A stretch of 10,529 nucleotides of DNA from CBDUBU01 sp965365465 (GTDB lineage: Bacteria; Bacteroidota; Rhodothermia; Rhodothermales; DASSAV01): positions 1 through 10,529 of the forward strand of contig CBDUBU010000137.1 in assembly GCA_965365465.1 (NCBI GenBank), read 5' to 3'. The translations under genes were made by a program, and so were the position numbers. Shown piece after piece: positions 1 through 6,194 of this stretch (the first letter of the stretch is position 1; the number at the start of each line of letters is the position of its first letter). The notes under the pieces are model-generated. The model was not told the origin of the DNA and did no database searches. It was given only the letters and a program-made list of their open reading frames with translations.

Positions 1-3000
1 GCCTCTTCCTGGATATCGACAACGGCACCGACACCCCGAACGCGGGCGTTGTCGAGTCGATGACCGTCCAGATCGGCGATGGCTCGCTGATCGTGCGCGG
101 CATTGCGCCGAACCTCGGCGATGTCGTGTTCCCGACCGTAGCCGCCACGGGCAATGGCAACAGCGCCTACTTGGCCGGCGAAGACGGCATCAACCTGCAG
201 TACATCAACACCACCGAGCGCGAAGTCAGCCTCGAATGGCCGTCGGTAGCCCGCTACCCGAACGTCATTCTCGACGTGACGGTTGCCAACCAGGCTCCGA
301 TTATGCTGCGCTCCGCCGACATCTTCCGCACCAACCGTGACATCATGGTTCAGGACGGTACGCTGGATGTGAACGGCACGGTGTTGCAGGTTAACGCAGT
401 CAACGGCGTTGACACGATCGTAGAGATCAATACGGACAGCGACGCCAGCGGCGCCCTGACCGACGGCACGGCTGCCGATTCGCTCGGTATGCAGGCTCCG
501 GGAACGGGTCTGGTGCAGTTCATCGGCACCCGTCGCACGGATGTCATGTTCAACACGTGGTACAATGCAGCCAACGGTACGGGCGTACTCGCGTACGAAT
601 TCCCGGCTGTTGAAGTGAACCGTACGAGCACCGCAGCTACGGATCCGAAGATGGTGACCTTTGATGCCATGGGCATCGCGCTGCCTTCGGTTGGCCCGCA
701 GTTCTTCCTGGATCAGGTTACGGTCCTGGGTGACTTCACGGTGACCGATGCCAACAGCACGAACGGCGTGATGTTTGGCGACGGCCTTGACGTGATCGAA
801 GTGCTCGGCGGCTACACGCAGCTTGCCGGTGAAGTACAGATGGCCGGCAACACCTCGTTTGACGGCGTCCAGTTCTTCTCGGTTCAGACGCTGGACATCG
901 CGGATAGCTTCACCGAGCAGGCCGGCGAATTCTTCGCCAACGCCAGCGTCATCAACGTCGGCGACGACTTCATGCTCGGCTCAGGCAGCACGAATGGCTA
1001 CTTCAATGGCGGTTTCCGCACACGGGTAGTCAACCTCGTCACCACGACGTTCTGGTCAGAGATCAACGTTGCCGACGACTTCATGGTCTATGCAGACCGT
1101 GGCACGCCGGAAGCACAGCGCAACCGCTTCATCCTCGCCAATGGCGATCTGATGGTGGGCGGCGACTATGACTTCCAGGGTACGGCTGACCGCCCGAACG
1201 AGTTCTTCACGAACGCTCCGTTCGGTCTGATCGGTACGGTCGGCTTCGTAGGCGACTCCACCCAGACGGTGATGCACCGCCAGGACCCGGATGCCTTCTT
1301 TGAAGACGTGCTGATGCGCGGCGAAGGCGGCATCGTGCTCTCGAGCGATATGTGGCTCAACACGATCGGCGAGCTTCGCCTCCAGATCGGCTTGATCGAC
1401 ACGCGCCAGGGTGAGTACGTTGTCAAGATTCTCAACACGAATTTCGACGACCTCTCGGCAGGCGGCGCAGCCCTCAACCGTCCTCAGTTGGACGGCGAAG
1501 GCGGCAACGTGATCGAGCTTGGCTCACGCGACAGCTACGTTGACGGCACCGTCGAGCGCAGCGTCAGCATGGGCAACGCAACGGGCGGCAACGTGTTCAG
1601 CGGGTACTACTTCCCGGTGGGCGCCGAGTCGGATACCATGTCGGTCATCGACCGCACCGTATTCGCTCCGCTCGTGCTGCAGTTCTCTACGCTGGGCCGG
1701 ACCTCGGTGGCAGACGTTACGCTGCTGACTGCCTCCAGCGACACCGTACAGCAGATGCTGGAAGACTTCGTGCCCTTCTCGGTAGAGACCCCGGCCGGGC
1801 CGCGGGCGCTCAACCTGAACGTGCTCGGCGACTACTTCTACAAGGTAGAGTTCGACCGCGTACCTTCGGAGGACCCGAACATCCGCATCATCGGCGACTT
1901 CCTGCCGATTGCTAGCGTACGTGACATCGGTCAGTTGCGCATCGTGCAGCTGCCTTGCGAGCCTGGCGATTTCGAGCCGCGCCTCGCGGGTGTCTATGAC
2001 ATCCAGCCGAGCGATCCGGACGATTTCTCCGCACTGCTCAATGACTTCATCAACGGCGTACCGAACGTCGTCCAGGAAGGCGTTGACGTGCAGGAGTGCC
2101 AGTACTTCGCCGTTGCGACCGACCAGTTCATCAACCCGATCAACACGCCGGGCAACACGACTGACGTTGCCAAGGTGCAGCTGATCCACGCTGCTCCGGG
2201 CGTCGCCGTATCAGTGGAAGTGGCTGGCGTGATCGCACGCAACGACTTCCAGTTCGGCGAAGCAACGCCGTTCCTGAACATCCCTGCTACGGTAGGTGGT
2301 GTGGACGTTGAGATCATGGCAGGCGACAGCACGCTGTTCTCCGGCAAGCTCCAGCTGGAGCCGATGCAGAACTACATCGTTGTTGCCGCGCTTGGCGAAG
2401 ATGGTCTGACCCCGGTTGTGATCCCGAATGCGCGCATGGAAGCCCGCAATGAGGATCGCGTTGAGATCGTTGCCGTCAATGCTGACATGGATGTTGAACT
2501 GCTCGACATCGTTGACTTCGACGCACAGACGGTTCCGTTCAACAACCTGGAGTTCGCCGGCTACTCGAGCTACGTGCCCTTCCAGCCCACGGTGTATAAC
2601 TTTGAGCTGGTTGACGACGCAGCCGATTCGTCGCTGAACGTGGTTCGCGCAGAACTCGGTCAGTTCACGGGCGACGCACTCACGATGGTTGTGGTCAATG
2701 ACAACGGGTCAACCGCCATCCTCGTCACGGCGAATGGTCAGGTTATCATGCCTGATGTCGTCACTGATGTCGAGGGCGAAGTGGAACTGCCTGGCGAGTT
2801 CGCGCTCAAGGGCAACTACCCGAACCCGTTCAACCCCTCCACGTCGATCTCCTTCGACCTGCCGAGCGCCGCTCAGGTCAGCATCGAAGTCGTCGACATC
2901 CTGGGTCGCCGCGTGATGACCGTTCCGGTTCGTGCGATGCAGGCGGGTGTGAATCAGGCCATCCAGATCAATGCTTCCGATCTGGCCTCCGGCACCTACT

Positions 3001-3071
3001 TCTATCGCGTAACCGCGAAGATGCAGAACGAGGTCAAGGTTCAGACCGGTCGTATGACGCTGGTGAAGTAA
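1..3071 (+). CDS. Large secreted/surface protein with C-terminal T9SS sorting domain (5' truncated)
   Basis: The reading frame is open from base 3 and the first internal ATG (60) is preceded by sensible coding sequence (LFLDIDNGTDTPNAGVVES), so the true start and signal peptide lie outside the window. Numbering from that ATG, 1003 residues are visible. Residues about 200-380 contain recurring short strands ending in (G/A)D(D/Y)F, which suggests a beta-solenoid or stacked-strand fold. Around 516-523 is a YYFPVG module often seen in Bacteroidota surface proteins. Residues about 703-780 (VQLIHAAPG...) resemble a DUF4397 domain, possibly followed by a second degenerate copy to about 895. Residues about 918-1003 are a typical T9SS type A sorting domain: NYPNPFNPST, DILGRRV, then SGTYFYRV and a final GRMTLVK. 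Known members of this class cross the outer membrane through the Por machinery, and the tail is then removed or anchored. The specific role is unknown; adhesion or matrix function is only a guess. The only visible cysteines are at 633 and 680. The protein is rich in Asp, Asn, Gly and Thr. Confidence 0.88.
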   Translation, partial: LFLDIDNGTDTPNAGVVESMTVQIGDGSLIVRGIAPNLGDVVFPTVAATGNGNSAYLAGEDGINLQYINTTEREVSLEWPSVARYPNVILDVTVANQAPIMLRSADIFRTNRDIMVQDGTLDVNGTVLQVNAVNGVDTIVEINTDSDASGALTDGTAADSLGMQAPGTGLVQFIGTRRTDVMFNTWYNAANGTGVLAYEFPAVEVNRTSTAATDPKMVTFDAMGIALPSVGPQFFLDQVTVLGDFTVTDANSTNGVMFGDGLDVIEVLGGYTQLAGEVQMAGNTSFDGVQFFSVQTLDIADSFTEQAGEFFANASVINVGDDFMLGSGSTNGYFNGGFRTRVVNLVTTTFWSEINVADDFMVYADRGTPEAQRNRFILANGDLMVGGDYDFQGTADRPNEFFTNAPFGLIGTVGFVGDSTQTVMHRQDPDAFFEDVLMRGEGGIVLSSDMWLNTIGELRLQIGLIDTRQGEYVVKILNTNFDDLSAGGAALNRPQLDGEGGNVIELGSRDSYVDGTVERSVSMGNATGGNVFSGYYFPVGAESDTMSVIDRTVFAPLVLQFSTLGRTSVADVTLLTASSDTVQQMLEDFVPFSVETPAGPRALNLNVLGDYFYKVEFDRVPSEDPNIRIIGDFLPIASVRDIGQLRIVQLPCEPGDFEPRLAGVYDIQPSDPDDFSALLNDFINGVPNVVQEGVDVQECQYFAVATDQFINPINTPGNTTDVAKVQLIHAAPGVAVSVEVAGVIARNDFQFGEATPFLNIPATVGGVDVEIMAGDSTLFSGKLQLEPMQNYIVVAALGEDGLTPVVIPNARMEARNEDRVEIVAVNADMDVELLDIVDFDAQTVPFNNLEFAGYSSYVPFQPTVYNFELVDDAADSSLNVVRAELGQFTGDALTMVVVNDNGSTAILVTANGQVIMPDVVTDVEGEVELPGEFALKGNYPNPFNPSTSISFDLPSAAQVSIEVVDILGRRVMTVPVRAMQAGVNQAIQINASDLASGTYFYRVTAKMQNEVKVQTGRMTLVK

Positions 3072-3073
3072 GC

Positions 3074-3092
3074 TTCTCGCCTGGTGCGAGAA
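3074..3092 (+). other. Short hairpin just after the surface-protein stop codon
   Basis: TTCTCGC (3074-3080) pairs perfectly with GCGAGAA (3086-3092) around a 5-base loop, beginning two bases after the stop codon. No T-run follows, so it is unlikely to terminate on its own. It could protect the mRNA 3' end or assist the stronger terminator just downstream. Confidence 0.4.
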
Positions 3093-3106
3093 TGTTCTGA
3101 AAGGTA

Positions 3107-3141
3107 AAAAGCCCCGGTGCGCAGTGCGCACCGGGGCTTTT
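3107..3141 (+). terminator. Rho-independent terminator of the surface-protein gene
   Basis: AAAAGCCCCGGTGC (3107-3120) is perfectly complementary to GCACCGGGGCTTTT (3128-3141), giving a 14-bp stem with a 7-base loop. The last bases of the stem form the T-run. It lies 35 bases after the stop codon at 3069-3071. The A-run before the stem means it could also stop transcription arriving from the opposite strand. Confidence 0.88.
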
Positions 3142-3625
3142 GCCGTTTATAGAGATGATTCCCCTTTTAAACAGAGGTCAGGCCAAAGGGTGGGCTACGG
3201 CCCCCGCGCTCGTCGTTCCAAACCGAAGGTTAACGCCCTATAAATGAATATGAGAGATCTCCCGTTTGCAGGATTGTCTGGCGGTGGAACGTAAGGCGTT
3301 TTTGACTGGCAGAGAGCGTCTGTCGTGCAAAACGTCGGGTTACGCTTGGAAGGGTAGCGTTGCAAAACCAGACAAAAAGAAAACGCCGGCAAGGGTTTTT
3401 ACCCCTGCCGGCGTTTTCCGCACAGCCCTGCAGATTCGCACAGCTTCTCTTGAGCTTGTGCGATCCTCCATCCCTCATCACACAGCCCTTAGAGTCTTCC
3501 TGCGGCGGGGCAGTTCCAGCATTTTTTGTTTCTTTCCGTAATTTACAGATGCGTTACGATTATGAAGCAGATGCTTAACTAGAGATTCGCGCCGGCAGAG
3601 AGAGCCAGATCAATGAGCTTCAACC
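3142..3625. other. Intergenic region without a convincing gene
   Basis: This gap lies between the convergent surface-protein and isocitrate dehydrogenase genes. Short open frames exist on both strands (for example 3266-3541 plus, 3195-3392 minus), but their translations are rich in Arg, Cys and Ser and show no recognisable motif, and several overlap the hairpin at 3380-3417. I see no tRNA cloverleaf. Besides that hairpin there is an imperfect one at about 3433-3465 (CGCACA pairing with TGTGCG, with bulges) and a T-rich run at 3522-3534 without a good stem before it. A small untranslated RNA cannot be excluded. Confidence 0.5.
3380..3417 (-). terminator. Strong hairpin terminator downstream of icd, possibly bidirectional
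   Basis: AAAACGCCGGCA (3380-3391) pairs perfectly with TGCCGGCGTTTT (3406-3417). A further GGG/CCC inner pairing closes a T-rich loop. Read on the minus strand, the stem is followed by TTTTCTTTTTG, a good T-tract, so it probably ends the minus-strand transcript about 208 bases after the icd stop codon. On the plus strand the T-run is only four bases, so termination there would be weaker. Confidence 0.75.
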
Positions 3626-4870
3626 TCAGTCCATGTTTTCAACCATCGCAGCGCCAAACTCGCTTGTTTTGAGCAACGTAGCGCCCTCCATCAGGCGCTC
3701 AAAGTCATAGGTTACCCGTTTCTGCGAGATGGTTTTTTCGAGCGATGAGATAATCAGGTCGGCCGCTTCGTTCCAGCCCATGTAACGAAACATCATTTCC
3801 CCCGACAAGATGACGGAACCGGGGTTGACCTTGTCCTGGCCCGCATACTTGGGGGCTGTTCCGTGGGTGGCCTCAAAGACCGCGTGTCCGGTGACATAGT
3901 TGATGTTGGCTCCCGGCGCGATGCCGATGCCGCCGACCTGCGCAGCCAGGGCGTCGGAAATGTAATCGCCGTTGAGGTTCATTGTTGCGATCACGTCGTA
4001 TTCATCCGGGCGGGTAAGGATTTGCTGGAGAAAGGCATCAGCAATGACATCCTTGACCACCGAGCCGCCGGGCAGCCGGCTCCACGGCCCACCGCCGAAC
4101 TCTTCAGCTCCGAACTCCTCCTTTGCGATCTCGTAGCCCCAGTCCCGAAAGGCGCCTTCGGTGAACTTCATAATATTGCCCTTGTGAACCAGCGTCAGGC
4201 TTTTGCGACCGCTTTCCACAACGTATCGCAGGGCGGCGCGAACGAGTCGCTTGGTCCCTTCTTCCGAAATGGGCTTGACCCCGATCCCGCTCGATTCGGG
4301 AAACCGGATCGTGGAAGCGCCCAGTTCATCTTGCAAAAACCGGATCAGTTTCTCGTTTTCCGGCGTGCCGCTCCGGTACTCGATCCCGGCATAAATGTCC
4401 TCCGAGTTTTCCCGAAAGATCACCATGTCAACCTTTTCAGGTTGTTTGACCGGCGAGGGGACGCCGCTGAAATAGCGAACCGGACGCACGCAGGCATACA
4501 GGTCGAGCTGCTGCCGCAGGGCGACGTTGAGCGAACGAATCCCGCCGCCGACGGGCGTGGTGAGCGGGCCTTTAATGGCTACGAGGTAATGGTCTATGGC
4601 CGTGAGGGTGTCTTCCGGGAGCCACTCGCCCACTGTTTCTTTGGCCTTTTCACCTGCTAATACCTCAAACCAGACCACTTTCCGCTTGCCTCCATAAGCC
4701 TTCTCGACGGCCGCGTCGAACACATTTCGGGAGGCCCGCCAGATGTCGGGTCCTGTGCCGTCGCCTTCGATGAATGGGAGGATGGGATGGTCCGGCACGT
4801 GAAGGGCGCCGTTTTGCATGGTGATGGTCTCTCCCTCAGTGGGAGGCGTCAGGTGCTGGTAGTCCGGCAT
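3626..4870 (-). CDS. icd: NADP-dependent isocitrate dehydrogenase
   Basis: This enzyme oxidatively decarboxylates isocitrate to 2-oxoglutarate in the TCA cycle, producing NADPH; it is a cytoplasmic homodimer in the E. coli-type family. With the ATG at 4868-4870 the protein has 414 residues and aligns end to end with the 416-residue E. coli enzyme. In this numbering the isocitrate-binding residues are all visible: S113 and N115 in GGGIRSLNVALRQ, R119, R129, R153 in FRENSEDIYAG, Y160 and K230 in VHKGNIMKFTEG. The metal-binding aspartates lie in NLNGDYISDAL. HGTAPKYAGQDKVNP and the C-terminal YDFER carry the Tyr and Arg typical of NADP rather than NAD specificity. Ser113 is the residue phosphorylated by AceK in enterobacteria, but no AceK gene is seen here. 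A longer reading from TTG at 4907-4909 would add 13 residues; the ATG is preferred because it matches the family start. It lies 66 bases downstream of the glycosyltransferase on the same strand, so co-transcription is possible. Confidence 0.96.
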   Translation of the reverse strand: MPDYQHLTPPTEGETITMQNGALHVPDHPILPFIEGDGTGPDIWRASRNVFDAAVEKAYGGKRKVVWFEVLAGEKAKETVGEWLPEDTLTAIDHYLVAIKGPLTTPVGGGIRSLNVALRQQLDLYACVRPVRYFSGVPSPVKQPEKVDMVIFRENSEDIYAGIEYRSGTPENEKLIRFLQDELGASTIRFPESSGIGVKPISEEGTKRLVRAALRYVVESGRKSLTLVHKGNIMKFTEGAFRDWGYEIAKEEFGAEEFGGGPWSRLPGGSVVKDVIADAFLQQILTRPDEYDVIATMNLNGDYISDALAAQVGGIGIAPGANINYVTGHAVFEATHGTAPKYAGQDKVNPGSVILSGEMMFRYMGWNEAADLIISSLEKTISQKRVTYDFERLMEGATLLKTSEFGAAMVENMD

Positions 4871-4936
4871 AAGAAGTCTCTTGTTCGGTGTGTAGGTGTT
4901 TATGGACAAATTAAATGCGGAGTTGGAAGGAAAAAC

Positions 4937-5695
4937 TCACAGGCGACCGATCAGGTCGCGGGCGCGCAGTTCCCAGACCTTCAGGGCTGCTTCGCGGACG
5001 ATGGCTTTGCTCATCTTGGATTGGCCTTCGGTGCGTTCTGTAAAAACGATAGGGACTTCCAGCAACCTGAAGCTTTGCCGCCAGGCCCGGTATTTCATTT
5101 CCACCTGAAATGAGTACCCGTTCGACTTCACGCGGTCCAGGTTGATGCCGGCCAGCACGCGGCGGTGGTAACACTTGAACCCTGCCGTCACGTCGTGGAT
5201 AGGCAGGCAGGTAATGGCCCGTGTATACATGCTTGCGCCATAGGACAGGATCAGCCGGCTCAGGGGCCAGTTCATGACACGCACCCCGCCGACATACCGC
5301 GAGCCGATAACCAGATCAGCCTTTCCTTGCCGCACCGGATCAATGAGCCTGGGAAGGTCTGCCGGGTTATGGGAAAGGTCCGCGTCAATTTCGCAGACAA
5401 AGTCGAAGCCCTGTTCCAGTGCAACGTGAAACCCGGTAATGTAAGCAGTGCCGAGGCCGAGCTTGCCTTTTCGTTCGATAAGTCTGATGCGTCCGGGGTA
5501 TTGCTGCTGTGCCTCGCGCACCCGCGCAGCAGTTCCATCGGGAGATGCGTCATCGATGACCACCACCGTCATCTCGCCGGGCAGGTGCATGATCTGTTCG
5601 ACTACGGCCTGTATGTTTTCAGCCTCGTTATAGGTCGGGATAATGACCACGGAGCGCCCGGAAGCTTCGGAAGATAGGGAGTTTGTTTCGGCCAA
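4937..5695 (-). CDS. Polyprenol-phosphate mannosyltransferase-like GT2 glycosyltransferase
   Basis: This is a 252-residue family GT2 (GT-A fold) enzyme resembling dolichyl/polyprenyl-phosphate mannose synthase, which transfers a sugar from a nucleotide donor (GDP-mannose in studied members) to a membrane lipid phosphate. The sequence shows VIIPTYNEAENI (17-28), the nucleotide-binding IDDASPDGT (47-55), the metal-binding DAD (104-106) in EIDADLSHNP, DLVIGSRYVGG (127-137), DVTAGFKCY (168-176) and the late GQSKMS (224-229) characteristic of DPM1-type enzymes. There is no C-terminal membrane domain, so it is the short soluble/peripheral type. The sugar and lipid cannot be fixed from sequence; glucose or another sugar is possible. 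The start is TTG at 5693-5695. No in-frame ATG exists between the upstream stop (5798-5800) and the essential VIIPTYNE motif, so a non-ATG start is required. The lipid-linked sugar would serve glycoprotein or envelope glycan assembly. It sits 66 bases upstream of icd, with no functional link known. Confidence 0.88.
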   Translation of the reverse strand: MAETNSLSSEASGRSVVIIPTYNEAENIQAVVEQIMHLPGEMTVVVIDDASPDGTAARVREAQQQYPGRIRLIERKGKLGLGTAYITGFHVALEQGFDFVCEIDADLSHNPADLPRLIDPVRQGKADLVIGSRYVGGVRVMNWPLSRLILSYGASMYTRAITCLPIHDVTAGFKCYHRRVLAGINLDRVKSNGYSFQVEMKYRAWRQSFRLLEVPIVFTERTEGQSKMSKAIVREAALKVWELRARDLIGRL

Positions 5696-5917
5696 CGAAG
5701 TAGCAGTCGGTAGACGGTGTCCTGTACGATAGCAAAGAGTGGAATCCAGAAAAACTAACCGGAAAAGCAGAAAACTGCAAAAGGAACGGCGTAAACTTCA
5801 AATTTAAACCACTCGTTGCGCTGCCTGAGTACGGAAATGAGGGTAGACCTTGCATCATTTCGAGAGAGCATGGTTCGGAAAAGCAGCTCTCATTGCTTTT
5901 GGACAGGTTTACCATAG

Positions 5918-5925
5918 CAAAAATA
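5918..5925 (-). promoter_or_regulatory. Candidate Bacteroidota-type -7 element for glycosyltransferase/icd
   Basis: On the minus strand this reads TATTTTTG, a full match to the TAnnTTTG -7 consensus of Bacteroidota primary sigma factors. It would give a leader of about 215 bases before the TTG start at 5695. No clear -33 TTG element is seen at the expected distance, so the call is weak. Confidence 0.3.
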
Positions 5926-6031
5926 AAGACGCGAAAGCCTGTTTATTCGTACCTTATCATTTTTCCCTGCGCCGCACGCGGCAACAGGCTTTCCTCTATT
6001 AATAACCAGTTAATTCGTCTGATCTGAAGCT

Positions 6032-6039
6032 TTACTTTG
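6032..6039 (+). promoter_or_regulatory. Candidate -7 element for the PDH operon
   Basis: TTACTTTG matches the Bacteroidota TAnnTTTG consensus at all but one fixed position. Transcription from here would include the GC-rich hairpin at 6092-6126 in a leader of about 150 bases. No clear -33 TTG box is visible upstream, so this is tentative. Confidence 0.25.
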
Positions 6040-6091
6040 AAGCTCCTGTGAAACTACAGGCAGCGCACGGGATAAAACCAAAGCTATCCCC

Positions 6092-6126
6092 GGCGCCAGG
6101 CCGGGCATTGGCGCCGGCCTGGCGCC
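6092..6126 (+). promoter_or_regulatory. Strong GC-rich hairpin in the leader of the PDH operon
   Basis: GGCGCCAGGCCGG (6092-6104) is perfectly complementary to CCGGCCTGGCGCC (6114-6126) around a 9-base loop. It ends 68 bases before the E1 alpha ATG. No T-run follows, so it is not a standard intrinsic terminator. It could be a regulatory leader structure, an operator for a dimeric regulator or an mRNA-stability element. A second pairing (CCCGG with CCGGG inside the left half) is possible, so the structure might switch. The hairpin is seen directly; any function is inference. Confidence 0.6.
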
Positions 6127-6194
6127 TTACGGGAACGCCTGTCAAAGCAGGGAAGATGTTTTTGATGCAAGAATCACTTAATCGATAGAGCAAC

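Larger units (their letters stand above)
5696..6194. other. Divergent intergenic region between glycosyltransferase and PDH operon
   Basis: About 500 bases separate the minus-strand glycosyltransferase from the plus-strand E1 alpha gene. The base composition is AT-richer from about 5750 to 6050 than in the genes, as expected for promoters. It holds one TAnnTTTG-like element per direction and a strong GC hairpin near the E1 alpha start, listed separately. An ATG-initiated minus-strand frame (5628-5915) overlaps the glycosyltransferase start in another frame, but its translation has no recognisable motif. I see no convincing gene. Confidence 0.6.

Noticed and set aside
1524..2189. 221-codon open frame on the minus strand inside the surface-protein gene
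   Set aside because: It is antisense to a frame with recognisable domains; its composition (Val/Arg/Glu/His-rich) is typical of a shadow frame.
3433..3465. Possible extra terminator or small-RNA hairpin
   Set aside because: The pairing has bulges, and no T-run follows on either strand at a suitable distance. It is mentioned only within the intergenic entry.
3266..3541. 91-codon plus-strand frame in the intergenic region
   Set aside because: It spans the terminator-like hairpin at 3380-3417, has no convincing start context, and has no recognisable protein features.
3863..4660. 265-codon open frame on the plus strand
   Set aside because: It lies wholly antisense to icd, whose protein matches the family over its full length. 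The translation shows no domain and is explained by codon bias of the opposite strand.
4871..4909. Longer icd reading from a TTG at 4907-4909, adding 13 residues
   Set aside because: The ATG at 4868-4870 aligns exactly with the start of E. coli isocitrate dehydrogenase, and the extra residues have no family counterpart.
5628..5915. 95-codon ATG-started minus-strand frame in front of the glycosyltransferase
   Set aside because: It has no motif or hydrophobic pattern of a real small protein and overlaps the glycosyltransferase start in another frame. I kept it only as a possible frameshift hint.
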